From Cryobacterium sp. SO1 (GTDB taxonomy: Bacteria > Actinomycetota > Actinomycetes > Actinomycetales > Microbacteriaceae), in contig NZ_CP067394.1 of NCBI RefSeq assembly GCF_004210215.2, positions 620,001 to 684,000 of the forward strand: a DNA stretch of 64,000 nucleotides, in the 5' to 3' direction. Position 1 is the first letter of the stretch, and every line of letters starts with the position of its first letter. Of this stretch, positions 49,097 through 58,282 are shown in pieces. The notes below the pieces were generated by a model. The model was not told the DNA's origin, did not search any database, and saw only the letters and a list, made by a program, of their open reading frames with translations. The translations under genes were made by a program, and so were the position numbers.

Positions 49097-51322
49097 GTGA
49101 TGAAGACCACTGACCCCGGACCGCGCCCAGACACCGGACTCCCGCCGGCCCGATCCGGCTCCGGAAGCCGGGTGCCGCTGTGGTTGCGCATCCTGATTCC
49201 CACGATTCTGATCCTGGTCTGGTTCGTCATGTTCGGTGCCGGCGGCGCCTCGTTCGGCCGGATCAGCGACGTGTCGACCAACGACCAGGTGCAGCAGTTG
49301 CCCGCCAGCGCCGACGCGACCAAGGTCCAGTCGTTGCAGGCCGAATTCCGCGGCGACGATGTACTGCCCGGGGTGCTGGTCTATGAGCGTGTCGGTGGGC
49401 TCACCGAGGCCGACCAGAGCGCCATCAGCGCTCAGATCGCCGACCTGGCCCAGCTGGACGGGGTTGTGACCGACAGTGCGTCGCCGGCGACCTTCTCGGA
49501 GGACGGCGAGGCCGCCGAGGCCATTCTCACCCTGGACACTCAGATCAAACCCGCCGACACCGTCGAGTCGATCCGCGCCTATCTGGCCGACAACCCGATC
49601 GACGGCATCGACACCTACGTGACCGGGCCCGCCGGGTTGATCGCGGACCTGACCGGTGCGTTCGCCGGCATCGACGGCATCCTGCTGCTCACCGCGCTCG
49701 CGGCCGTCCTGGTGATCCTGGTGATCCTCTACCGGTCGCCCCTGTTGCCCCTGATCGTACTGTTCACCAGCCTCGCCGCCCTCTGCGCGTCCGTTCTCGT
49801 GGTGGTGGCCCTGGCCGGCGCCGACGTGCTGATCCTGACCGGGCAGACTCAGGGCATCCTGTTCATCCTGGTGATCGGCGCCGCGACGGACTACTCGTTG
49901 CTCTACGTGGCCAGGTTCCGCGAGGCGTTGCGCGACAACGCCAGGAAGTGGGATGCGACCCTCGTCGCCCTGCGCGGCTCCTTCGAACCGATCCTCGCCG
50001 CCGGTGGCACCGTGATCGTGGGCCTGCTCTGCCTGCTCTTCAGCGACCTCAACTCGAACAAGGCGCTCGGACCCGTTGCGGCGATCGGGATCGCTTTCGC
50101 GCTCCTCGCCGCGCTGACCCTGCTGCCTGCGCTGATGCTGTGGGCCGGTCGTGCCGCCTTCTGGCCGGTGCGCCCGAAGCTCGGCTCCGCCCACCCCGGC
50201 CTGGACGGCGCCAACGCCAAGGGCGTCTGGCCGTGGCTGGCACGGCTGGTAAACCGGCGGGCCAGGCTCATCTGGATCGCCTGCACCGTGCTGCTGGCGA
50301 TCGCGTCGATCGGGGCGCTGCAGTTCAAGGCCGACGGCGTCTCGCAGAGCGAATTCGTGCTCGGCGCCTCCGAGGCCAGGGACGGCCAGGCCGTGGTCGG
50401 GGAGCACTTCCCCGGCGGCTCCGGCACCCCGGCTGTCGTGATCGGACCGGAGTCCGAACTGCAGGCGATGACCGATGTGCTGCTGGCCAACGACGGGGTC
50501 GACTCCGTCACGGTGCTCTCCACGGACTCGGTCAGCGGTTCGTTGCCGGTCACCACCGACGGCGTGCAGGCCTTCGGCCCTCCCGGGACCCCGGCGGGCG
50601 AGCCGACCGTGATCGACGGCGACATCCTGCTGCAGGCCACCCTCACCGACGCGGGCGACTCCGCCCCCGCCGAGGCGACGGTACGTGAGCTCAGGGTCTC
50701 CCTCGACGACGTCCCCGGAACCGTCCTGGTCGGCGGTACGACGGCCATCGCCGTTGACACCACCGACACCGCCATCCACGACCGCAACCTGATCATCCCG
50801 ATCATCCTCGGGGTCATCCTGGTCATCCTGATGCTGCTGCTGCGGTCGATCCTGGCCCCGGTGCTGCTGGTGGCCACCGTTGTGCTCTCGTTCGCCGCCG
50901 CGCTGGGAGTGTCCTCCTGGGTGTTCGACGGGGTGCTGGGCTTCCCGGGCGCCGACCCGGTGGTCCCGCTCTACGGGTTCGTCTTCCTGGTCGCGCTCGG
51001 CATCGACTACAACATCTTCCTGATGACCAGGGTGCGGGAGGAATCGATCCGGTTCGGCACCCGCACCGGCATCCTGCGCGGACTCGTCGCGACCGGGGGG
51101 GTGATCACCTCGGCCGGCCTGGTCCTGGCCGCGACGTTCGCCGCGCTCGGGGTGCTGCCGATCCTGTTCCTGGCCCAGCTGGCGTTCATCGTGGCGTTCG
51201 GGGTGCTGCTGGACACCTTTGTGGTGCGGTCGCTGCTGGTCCCGGCGCTGGCCCACGACATCGGCCCGAAGATCTGGTGGCCGAGCAAGCTCGCCACCGC
51301 GGCCCCGCGCGAGCGCGTCTAA
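49097..51322 (+). CDS. MMPL family transporter
   Basis: A 741-residue RND-superfamily protein with 12 predicted membrane helices and two large external loops (about residues 50-195 and 420-560). Both halves carry the family's central motifs: GAATDYSLLYVARFREAL in TM4 and LGIDYNIFLMTRVREES in TM10, with the proton-relay Asp-Tyr pairs. MMPL proteins export lipids or hydrophobic compounds in mycobacteria; the substrate here is unknown. GTG 49097 or the next codon ATG 49100 may be the start. Monocistronic. Confidence 0.9.
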   Translation: MMKTTDPGPRPDTGLPPARSGSGSRVPLWLRILIPTILILVWFVMFGAGGASFGRISDVSTNDQVQQLPASADATKVQSLQAEFRGDDVLPGVLVYERVGGLTEADQSAISAQIADLAQLDGVVTDSASPATFSEDGEAAEAILTLDTQIKPADTVESIRAYLADNPIDGIDTYVTGPAGLIADLTGAFAGIDGILLLTALAAVLVILVILYRSPLLPLIVLFTSLAALCASVLVVVALAGADVLILTGQTQGILFILVIGAATDYSLLYVARFREALRDNARKWDATLVALRGSFEPILAAGGTVIVGLLCLLFSDLNSNKALGPVAAIGIAFALLAALTLLPALMLWAGRAAFWPVRPKLGSAHPGLDGANAKGVWPWLARLVNRRARLIWIACTVLLAIASIGALQFKADGVSQSEFVLGASEARDGQAVVGEHFPGGSGTPAVVIGPESELQAMTDVLLANDGVDSVTVLSTDSVSGSLPVTTDGVQAFGPPGTPAGEPTVIDGDILLQATLTDAGDSAPAEATVRELRVSLDDVPGTVLVGGTTAIAVDTTDTAIHDRNLIIPIILGVILVILMLLLRSILAPVLLVATVVLSFAAALGVSSWVFDGVLGFPGADPVVPLYGFVFLVALGIDYNIFLMTRVREESIRFGTRTGILRGLVATGGVITSAGLVLAATFAALGVLPILFLAQLAFIVAFGVLLDTFVVRSLLVPALAHDIGPKIWWPSKLATAAPRERV

Positions 51323-51330
51323 CCACCCCA

Positions 51331-51388
51331 TGACTCGCCCATATTTGCTAGCGGGGAGCCTCCCGCACTAGCCAAAAAGGGCGAGTCA
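51331..51388. repeat. 58-bp imperfect palindromic element
   Basis: Perfect 10-bp outer arms TGACTCGCCC/GGGCGAGTCA and inner arms CTAG-CGGGGA/TCCCG-CTAG around a short centre. Sits between the MMPL and kgd 3' ends. Confidence 0.65.
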
Positions 51389-51400
51389 GAGGTGGGAACG

Positions 51401-51439
51401 AGAAAGAGGAAGGGCCGCTCCGTGGGGAGCGGCCCTTCC
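51401..51439 (-). terminator. Terminator of kgd
   Basis: Perfect 14-bp stem GGAAGGGCCGCTCC/GGAGCGGCCCTTCC with GTGG loop (51408-51439), followed on the minus strand by a T-rich CTCTTTCTC. Confidence 0.8.
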
Positions 51440-51454
51440 CCTTGCGCGGTGTCG

Positions 51455-54400
51455 CTAGAGGGTGAGGGCGTTCGCGATCAGCTGGGTCTGCTCGGCGGCG
51501 TGCCGTTTGGCCGAACCCGCGGCGGGGGAGGCCGACGCGGCCCTGGAGAACAGCCGGATCGGCCGGGTGCCGAGCTTGTTGGTCTGCAGGTAGAAGAACG
51601 GCCAGGCGCCCTGGTTCTCCGGCTCGTCCTGCACCCAGGCCAGTTCGGCGTTCGGGTACTGCTCGGTGACCTGCTTGAGTTCGGCACCGGGCAGCGGATA
51701 GAACTGCTCGAGGCGGACCAGCGCGATCTCGGGGTTCGGGTTCTTCTCGAGGTCGGCCAACAGGTCGTAGTAGAGCTTGCCGGCCATGAACAGCACCCGC
51801 TTCACGGCGGCCTTGTCCTGGATCCGCGCGTCGTCGATGACCGGTTCGAACCTGCCGCTGGTGAAGTCAGCGACCGGGCTGGTCGCCCCGCGCAGGCGCA
51901 GCATCGACTTGGGTGTGAAGACGATCAGCGGACGCCGCGGGCGCATGTACGCCTGGCGGCGCAGCAGGTGGAAGTACGACGCGGGCGTGGACGGGCGGGC
52001 GACGGTCATGTTGTTCTCGGCGCACATCTGCAGGTATCGCTCGATCCGGGCGGACGAATGGTCGGGGCCCTGGCCCTCATAGCCGTGCGGAAGCAGGAGC
52101 ACGACGCTGGAGCGCTGACCCCACTTCTGCTCGGCCGAGGAGATGAACTCGTCGATGATGGTCTGGGCGCCGTTGGCGAAGTCGCCGAACTGGGCCTCCC
52201 AGAGCACCAGCGCGTCGGCCCGCTCCACGGAATAGCCGTATTCGAAGCCCATAGCCGCGTATTCGCTGAGCAGGGTGTCGTAGATCCAGAACCTGGCCTG
52301 GTTCTCGCTCAGGTTCGCCAGCGGCAACCACTCCTGGCCGTTCATCCGGTCGTGCAGTACCGCGTGGCGCTGCACGAAGGTGCCGCGGCGGGCATCCTGG
52401 CCGGCGAAACGAACCGGGGTGCCCTCCAGCAGCACCGACCCGAGCGCGAGCAGTTCGCCGAAGCTCCAGTCGATGTTGCCGTTCCGGCTCATGTCCAGGC
52501 GCTTCTGCAGCAACTGCTGCAGCTTGTTGTGCACGGTGAATCCGGCGGGCTTGTTGTTGAAGGTGTCGCCGATGAGGTGCACGGTGCTTTCGGGAACCCC
52601 GGTGGTCTCGGGTTCGCCGACGGCGTCGTCCGGCGCGCCGTTGCCGGAGAGCCCCCGCGCCGCCGCGGCCGCTTCACCGGGAGTGATGATCGGGATCGAG
52701 GAGGTCTGGGCGGCGTGTGTTTCCAGGAACGCCCGCTCCAGGCGGTCCTGGAAGTCGGCGTGGGCCGCTTCGAACTCCGCCTGGGTGATGTCGCCGCGTC
52801 CGACCAGCGCCTCGGTGTAGAGCTTGCGGACGCTGCGCTTGGCCTCGATCAGGTTGTACATCAACGGCTGCGTCATCGAGGGGTCGTCGCCCTCGTTGTG
52901 GCCGCGCCGGCGGTAGCAGACGAGGTCGATCACGACGTCGCGCTTGAACTCCTGCCGGTACGCGAACGCCAGCTCGGCGACCCGCACGACGGCCTCGGGG
53001 TCGTCGCCGTTCACGTGGAAGATCGGCGCCTGGATGGTCTTTGCCACGTCGGTGGAATACACCGAGGTGCGGCCCTCACCGGGAGGCGTGGTGAAGCCGA
53101 CCTGGTTGTTGACCACGAGGTGGATGGTGCCGCCGGTGCGGTAGCCGCGCAACTGCGACATCTGCAGGGTCTCCAGGACCACGCCCTGGCCGGCCATGGC
53201 GGCGTCGCCGTGCACCAGGACGGGCAGGGTCGAGAAGGTGCCGATGGGTTTGCGGTCCTGCTTGGCGCGCACGATGCCCTCGAGCACACCGTCGACGGCC
53301 TCGAGGTGAGACGGGTTGGCGGCCAGGTATACGGCCACCTCCTCGCCGTTCGTGCCGCGGAAGGTGCCCTCGGTGCCGAGGTGGTACTTCACGTCGCCGG
53401 AGCCCTGCACGCTGCGGGGGTCCTGGGTGCCCTCGAACTCACGGAAGATCTGGCCGTAAGTCTTGCCGGCGATGTTGGTGAGCACGTTCAACCGGCCGCG
53501 GTGGGCCATGCCGATGCAGACCTCGTCCAGGCCGGCGTCCGCCGACCCTTGCAGGATCTGGTCGAGCAGGGCAATGGTGGACTCGCCGCCCTCCAGGCTG
53601 AAGCGCTTCTGGCCGACGTACTTGGTCTGCAGGAACGTTTCGAACGCCTCGGCCTCGTTGAGCTTGCCGAGGATGCGCATCTGCTCATCGTGGGTGGGCT
53701 TGACGTAGGTCTTCTCCATCTTCTCCTGCACCCACTTGCGTTGGGCCGGGTCCTGGATGTGCATGTACTCGATGCCCGTCGTGCGGCAGTACGAGTCGCG
53801 GAGCACCCCCAGGATGTCGCGCAGCAGCATGGTGCGCTTGGTGCCGAAGCCGCCGGTGATGAATTCACGGTCCAGGTCCCAGAAGGTGAGGCCGTGGCTG
53901 GCGATGTCGAGGTCCGGGTGGGTGCGCTGCTGGTACTCGAGCGGGTCGATGTCGGCCATCAGGTGGCCCCGCACCCGGTAGGCGTTGATCAGTTCCTGCA
54001 CGCGGGCGGTCTTGTCCACGGCGCTGGCCAGGTCGACGCTGATGTCGGGGGCCCAGTGGATGGGGTCGTACGGGATGCGCATCGCCGCGAAGATGTCTTC
54101 GTAGAAGTTGTACTGGCCGATGAGCAGCTCGTGCACGATCTTGAGGAACTCGCCCGAGCCGGCGCCCTGGATGACCCGGTGGTCATAGGTGCTGGTCAGG
54201 GTGATGGTCTTGGAGATGGCCAGGCCGGTGAGGGTCTTGACGCTCGCGCCCATGAACTCGGCCGGGTAGTCCAGCGCGCCGGCGCCGATGATGCACCCCT
54301 GGCCCTTCATCAGCCTCGGTACCGAGTGCACGGTGCCGATGCCGCCGGGGTTGGTCAGCGACACCGTGGCGCCGGAGAAGTCGTCGGCGGTGAGCTTGCC

Positions 54401-55204
54401 CTTGCGGGCACGGCCGACCAGGTCCTCGTAGGAGGTGAGGTACTCGCCGAAGGTCATGGTGTCGGCCCGCTTGATGGCCGGGACCATCAGCGACCGGGTG
54501 CCATCGGGCTTGGGCAGGTCGATCGCGATGCCCAGGCCTACGTGGGCCGGGGCGATCACCGACGGCTTGCCCTCGACCTCGTCGTAGTAGACGTTCTGGC
54601 TGGGGAACATCTTCAGCGCCCGGATCAGCGCCCAGCCGATCAGGTGGGTGAACGACACCTTGCCGCCGCGGGCCCGCTTCATGTGGTTGTTGATCACGAT
54701 GCGGTTGTCGATCAGCAGCTTGGCCGGGATGGTGCGCACGCTCGTGGCGGTGGGCACGGTGAGGCTGGTGGCCATGTTGGCCGCCAGGCTCTTGGCCATG
54801 CCGCGCAGGGGAGTGACGACGTCCTGCGGCACCACGGGGGCCGCATCGGAGATCACGGGCTGCGGGGTGGTGATCGGCGCGTCGGCCGGAACGGGTTCAG
54901 GCTTCGGGGCGATCGACGTGGTGCGGGCCGTGCGCGGGCCGCCAAGGACCGGGATCGGCGCGGTGATCGGGTGCGCTTCGGCGGCCGGCGCCGCGGCACC
55001 ATCGGACGCCGGGGCGGCGCCCTCAGCCTGCTTCAACGCCGTCGCCGTCTGGTGGTAGCTGTCCAGGATCGGCCACCACGACTGATCCACCGAGTTCTTG
55101 TCGATGAGGTAACGTTCGTAAAATTCGTCTACGAGCCATTCGTTGGCTCCGAATTCAGCAGAGGCCGTTTCTTCGGACCCACCGCCGGTCAACTGGTTCG
55201 ACAC
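51455..55204 (-). CDS. kgd: Multifunctional 2-oxoglutarate decarboxylase/dehydrogenase (Kgd, OdhA-type)
   Basis: A 1249-residue fusion typical of actinobacteria. Residues about 1-45 (GANEWLVDEFYERYLIDK) are the E1o N-terminal helix; 70-125 an Ala/Pro linker; about 125-360 an E2o acyltransferase domain with the catalytic YDHRVIQGAGSGEF near 340; 370-1249 the ThDP-dependent E1o, with CIGMAHRGRLNVL, VVNNQVGFTT and GDDPEAVVRVAELAF. It lacks a lipoyl domain, as in Corynebacterium OdhA, and works with E2p/E3 encoded elsewhere. GTG start. TCA-cycle enzyme. Confidence 0.97.
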   Translation of the reverse strand: MSNQLTGGGSEETASAEFGANEWLVDEFYERYLIDKNSVDQSWWPILDSYHQTATALKQAEGAAPASDGAAAPAAEAHPITAPIPVLGGPRTARTTSIAPKPEPVPADAPITTPQPVISDAAPVVPQDVVTPLRGMAKSLAANMATSLTVPTATSVRTIPAKLLIDNRIVINNHMKRARGGKVSFTHLIGWALIRALKMFPSQNVYYDEVEGKPSVIAPAHVGLGIAIDLPKPDGTRSLMVPAIKRADTMTFGEYLTSYEDLVGRARKGKLTADDFSGATVSLTNPGGIGTVHSVPRLMKGQGCIIGAGALDYPAEFMGASVKTLTGLAISKTITLTSTYDHRVIQGAGSGEFLKIVHELLIGQYNFYEDIFAAMRIPYDPIHWAPDISVDLASAVDKTARVQELINAYRVRGHLMADIDPLEYQQRTHPDLDIASHGLTFWDLDREFITGGFGTKRTMLLRDILGVLRDSYCRTTGIEYMHIQDPAQRKWVQEKMEKTYVKPTHDEQMRILGKLNEAEAFETFLQTKYVGQKRFSLEGGESTIALLDQILQGSADAGLDEVCIGMAHRGRLNVLTNIAGKTYGQIFREFEGTQDPRSVQGSGDVKYHLGTEGTFRGTNGEEVAVYLAANPSHLEAVDGVLEGIVRAKQDRKPIGTFSTLPVLVHGDAAMAGQGVVLETLQMSQLRGYRTGGTIHLVVNNQVGFTTPPGEGRTSVYSTDVAKTIQAPIFHVNGDDPEAVVRVAELAFAYRQEFKRDVVIDLVCYRRRGHNEGDDPSMTQPLMYNLIEAKRSVRKLYTEALVGRGDITQAEFEAAHADFQDRLERAFLETHAAQTSSIPIITPGEAAAAARGLSGNGAPDDAVGEPETTGVPESTVHLIGDTFNNKPAGFTVHNKLQQLLQKRLDMSRNGNIDWSFGELLALGSVLLEGTPVRFAGQDARRGTFVQRHAVLHDRMNGQEWLPLANLSENQARFWIYDTLLSEYAAMGFEYGYSVERADALVLWEAQFGDFANGAQTIIDEFISSAEQKWGQRSSVVLLLPHGYEGQGPDHSSARIERYLQMCAENNMTVARPSTPASYFHLLRRQAYMRPRRPLIVFTPKSMLRLRGATSPVADFTSGRFEPVIDDARIQDKAAVKRVLFMAGKLYYDLLADLEKNPNPEIALVRLEQFYPLPGAELKQVTEQYPNAELAWVQDEPENQGAWPFFYLQTNKLGTRPIRLFSRAASASPAAGSAKRHAAEQTQLIANALTL

Positions 55205-55326
55205 AGCTGATCGCCCACTCTCTTCGTTGATTCTGATTGTCCATGGCGATCACAACCGCCGGGTCAGTGTGTTGATATCAAGACTAATCCCATCGAGGTG
55301 CTGCACCGGTACGGCTTTGCGGGGAC

Positions 55327-55332
55327 TAGCGT
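55327..55332 (+). promoter_or_regulatory. -10 box of guaB1 (leaderless)
   Basis: TAGCGT, 7 nt before the ATG at 55340; no ribosome site. Confidence 0.5.
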
Positions 55333-55339
55333 TAAAAAC

Positions 55340-56779
55340 ATGCAGTTCTATGGAGCGGTACCCCGCCACGACTTGACCTATTCCGATGTCTTCCTGGTGC
55401 CCAGCCAGTCGGCGATCAACAGCCGCCTGGACGTATCACTCGCACCGGGCGACGGCACCGCGGCCACCATCCCGATCGTCTCGGCGAACATGAACTCGGT
55501 GACCGGACCCCGCTTGGCGGCATCGCTTGCCCGGCGCGGCGGCCTCGGCGTGTTGCCGCAGGACATGCACCTGCAGGATCTGGACGCGGCCATCCGCTGG
55601 GTGAAGTCCCAGCCCGTACAGTTCGACACCCCGTTCGTGTTCGCGCCGGACGCCACGGTGGCCGATGCGCTGCGCCAGGTTCCGCCGGTGGAGGGCCAGG
55701 GCCTGGTCATCAACGACGGGCACGACGCCTACCTGGGCTGCATCGACGCGGCCAGGCTCGGCTCTGCGCTGCCGGATGCGCGATTGGGCGACCTCCTGCA
55801 CGGTCCGCTCGCGTCGCTCGACGCCGAGGACATCGACGGGCCCCGTCGGGCGTTCGATGTGATGACCGCCGCCGACCTCGACTTCGCGCCCGTGCTCCGC
55901 CGCGGCAAGCTGATCGGCACCCTGAGCCGCAAAAGCGCCCTGCGCGCCACCCTGTACCAGCCCGCGGTCGACAGCTCGGGCCGGCTTCTGGTCGCGGCCG
56001 CCGTCGGCATCAACGGCGACGTCGCCGCCAAGGCCCGCGCCCTGGCCGCCGCCGGGGTGGACGTTCTGGTGCTCGACACCGCGCACGGCCACCAGGACGG
56101 CATGCTCCGCGCCCTGAAGACCGTCTCGGCACTCAATCTCGGCATCCCGATCGTGGCCGGCAACGTGGTCACCGCCGACGCCGTCGAGCACCTCGTGGGC
56201 GCCGGCGCGAACATCATCAAGGTGGGCGTGGGTCCCGGTGCCATGTGCACCACCCGCATGATGACGGCCGTCGGCCGTCCGCAGTTCTCCGCCGTGATCG
56301 AGACCGCCGAGGTCGCCGGCAAACTCGGCGCGCACGTCTGGGCGGATGGCGGGGTGCGCTACCCGCGCGACGTGGCGCTGGCGCTCGCCGCTGGGGCCGC
56401 CTCGGTGATGATCGGCTCCTGGTTCGCCGGCACCATCGAAGCGCCGGGCAGGCTGGACACCGACGCCTCCGGCGCCCTCTACAAGGAAAGCTGGGGGATG
56501 GCATCGACGAAGGCCGTGCGCGAACGGTTCGACCGCCTGGACGCCTACGAACTGGCCCGCAAGACCCTGTTCGCCGAGGGCATCTCGTCGTCGAAGATCT
56601 ACCTCGACCCGCTGCGCCCCTCGGTTGAAGACCTGCTCGACATGATCACGTCGGGCGTGCGCAGTTCGTTCACCTACGCGGGGGCGGCCAGCGTGGCCGA
56701 ATTCCACGACCGGGCGAAGGTCGGAATCCAGTCCGCAGCAGGCTACGAAGAGGGGAAGGCGCTAGTGGTTTCCTGGTGA
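55340..56779 (+). CDS. guaB1: GuaB1-type IMP dehydrogenase-related protein / GMP reductase
   Basis: A 479-residue IMPDH/GMPR-family TIM barrel with an inserted CBS pair (about residues 95-215). The catalytic loop GVGPGAMCTTRMMT contains the active Cys, followed by WADGGVRYPRDVALALAAGA. Sequence start YGAVPRHDLTYSDVFLVPSQS is that of the actinobacterial GuaB1 group; in mycobacteria a member was shown to be a GMP reductase. Here the purine-salvage role is by family. Leaderless promoter predicted. Confidence 0.92.
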   Translation: MQFYGAVPRHDLTYSDVFLVPSQSAINSRLDVSLAPGDGTAATIPIVSANMNSVTGPRLAASLARRGGLGVLPQDMHLQDLDAAIRWVKSQPVQFDTPFVFAPDATVADALRQVPPVEGQGLVINDGHDAYLGCIDAARLGSALPDARLGDLLHGPLASLDAEDIDGPRRAFDVMTAADLDFAPVLRRGKLIGTLSRKSALRATLYQPAVDSSGRLLVAAAVGINGDVAAKARALAAAGVDVLVLDTAHGHQDGMLRALKTVSALNLGIPIVAGNVVTADAVEHLVGAGANIIKVGVGPGAMCTTRMMTAVGRPQFSAVIETAEVAGKLGAHVWADGGVRYPRDVALALAAGAASVMIGSWFAGTIEAPGRLDTDASGALYKESWGMASTKAVRERFDRLDAYELARKTLFAEGISSSKIYLDPLRPSVEDLLDMITSGVRSSFTYAGAASVAEFHDRAKVGIQSAAGYEEGKALVVSW

Positions 56780-56810
56780 CACTCCCGTGAAACCGCACAG
56801 GCACTGCCGG

Positions 56811-56816
56811 TATAGT
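56811..56816 (+). promoter_or_regulatory. -10 box upstream of the CNNM-type operon
   Basis: TATAGT with a weak GTGAAA -35 (56787-56792, 18-bp spacer). Transcription would start around 56824-56827, next to the ATG of a short ORF. Confidence 0.5.
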
Positions 56817-56826
56817 TGATCCTCTA

Positions 56827-56904
56827 ATGGACGACCCCCCTTCTGCGAATTCACCCGACCATAAACCCTCGCCCGTGACCCGCGGCGGTGCTGCCCGTGT
56901 CTGA
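56827..56904 (+). CDS. Possible 25-residue leader peptide
   Basis: ATG at 56827 opens a frame of 25 codons (MDDPPSANSPDHKPSPVTRG, then AARV) ending in TGA at 56902-56904. It begins about 10 nt after TATAGT, nearly leaderless, and its stop overlaps the GTG start of the CNNM-type gene (56897). The downstream gene has no ribosome site, so translation could be coupled through this ORF. The peptide resembles nothing I know; chance remains possible. Confidence 0.3.
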   Translation: MDDPPSANSPDHKPSPVTRGGAARV

Positions 56905-58282
56905 GTGGGTCATGCTCGGGATCGGCCTGATCCTGACCCTGGGCACGGGCTTGTTCGTGGCCAGCGAATTCGCGCTGGTCAACCTCGACCGCTCCGAACT
57001 CGAGGCGCGCCAGAGCCGCGGCGAGACCCGCCTGGCGATGACCATCGCCGCGCTCAAGATCACCTCGACACACCTCTCCAGCGCCCAGCTGGGCATCACC
57101 CTGACGACGCTGCTCACCGGCTATGCCATGGAGCCGGCGATCAGCTCCCTGCTCGCGCCGGCGCTGGGCCTGGCCGGCCTCCCTGCCGCCGTGGTTCCGG
57201 TGGTGGGATCCACCGTCGCCATCGTGCTCGCCACCCTGATCTCGATGATCATCGGTGAGCTGGTGCCCAAGAACTTCGCCCTGGCCCTGCCGATCCACAC
57301 CGCCAAAGTCGTCATCCCGTTCCAGACCGTGTTCACCACGGTGTTCAGGCCCGCGGTGACGGTGCTGAACGAGAGCGCCAACGGGCTGCTCCGAGCGGTG
57401 GGCATCGAGCCCAAGGAAGAGATCTCCGGGGCCCGCACCGCCGAGGAACTCTCCTCACTGGTCCGCCGGTCCGCCAGCGCGGGCCTCCTTGAAGAAGACA
57501 CCGCCACCCTGCTGCACCGCACCCTGCTGTTCGCCGGGCACACCGCCTCCGACGTCATGACGCCCAGACCCCGCCTGGCCAGTATCCAGCGCAACGCCAG
57601 CGCCCAGGCCGTCATCGACCTCACCCGCCAGACCGGTTACTCCCGCTTCCCCGTCATCGACGAGAGCGCCGACGACGTCGTGGGCATCGTGCACGTCAAG
57701 CAGGCCGTGGCCGTGCCCCGCAAACGACGCTCGGATGTGCCGGTGTCGGCCCTGCAGTCTGAGGCCCTGCGGGTGCCGGAGACCATGAAACTGGACGGTT
57801 TGCTCGGCGAGCTGCGCGGCCGCGGGTTCCAGATGGCGGTCGTGGTCGACGAGTACGGCGGAACCGCCGGTGTCGTGACCCTGGAGGACCTGGTCGAGGA
57901 ACTCGTCGGCGAGGTGGCCGACGAGCACGACCGTACCAGGGCCGGCATCGTGCGCGGGACCGGCTCCCTGACCTTCCCCGGCATGTTGCGGCCGGACGAA
58001 CTCCACGAGCGCGCCGGGCTGATCGTGCCGGAGGACGGCCCGTACGAGACCGTCGCCGGCTTCGTGATGAGCGAACTCGGCCGACTGCCCGTCGTGGGGG
58101 ACATCGTGCGCATCAGCACCGGCGAGCTGCGGGTGGAGCGGCTGGACGGCCGCCGCATCGACCGCCTGCGCTACACCCCAGACCCCGTCGAGCCCGGCGC
58201 ACCCGCGACCGGCGCCGTGCGCACCATCCAGAAGGCAGCAGTGACCACTTCGACCCAGACCACCAGGGAGGGCGGCCGATGA
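56897..58282 (+). CDS. CNNM/hemolysin-C-family membrane protein with CBS pair (first paralogue)
   Basis: A 461-residue protein: CNNM membrane domain (three to four helices, residues 1-135, GTGLFVASEFALVNLDRSELEA), a CBS pair (about 205-330, DVMTPRPRLASI, DEYGGTAGVVTLEDLVEELVGEV) and a CorC/HlyC C-terminal domain (about 350-430). Such proteins are linked to Mg2+ or Co2+ efflux and homeostasis. GTG 56897 is preferred over 56888 because the protein then starts MSEW, like the MSDW of its downstream paralogue. It overlaps that gene by 4 bp. Confidence 0.9.
   Translation: MSEWVMLGIGLILTLGTGLFVASEFALVNLDRSELEARQSRGETRLAMTIAALKITSTHLSSAQLGITLTTLLTGYAMEPAISSLLAPALGLAGLPAAVVPVVGSTVAIVLATLISMIIGELVPKNFALALPIHTAKVVIPFQTVFTTVFRPAVTVLNESANGLLRAVGIEPKEEISGARTAEELSSLVRRSASAGLLEEDTATLLHRTLLFAGHTASDVMTPRPRLASIQRNASAQAVIDLTRQTGYSRFPVIDESADDVVGIVHVKQAVAVPRKRRSDVPVSALQSEALRVPETMKLDGLLGELRGRGFQMAVVVDEYGGTAGVVTLEDLVEELVGEVADEHDRTRAGIVRGTGSLTFPGMLRPDELHERAGLIVPEDGPYETVAGFVMSELGRLPVVGDIVRISTGELRVERLDGRRIDRLRYTPDPVEPGAPATGAVRTIQKAAVTTSTQTTREGGR

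Noticed and set aside
48599..51331. 910-residue open frame opposite the MMPL gene
   Set aside because: Asp/Gln/Arg-rich shadow with no domain; the plus-strand MMPL protein is unambiguous.
51392..55210. 1272-residue open frame opposite kgd
   Set aside because: It mirrors kgd exactly, is rich in Gly/Arg/Ala/Asp/His repeats without motifs, and has no ribosome site; a high-GC antisense shadow.
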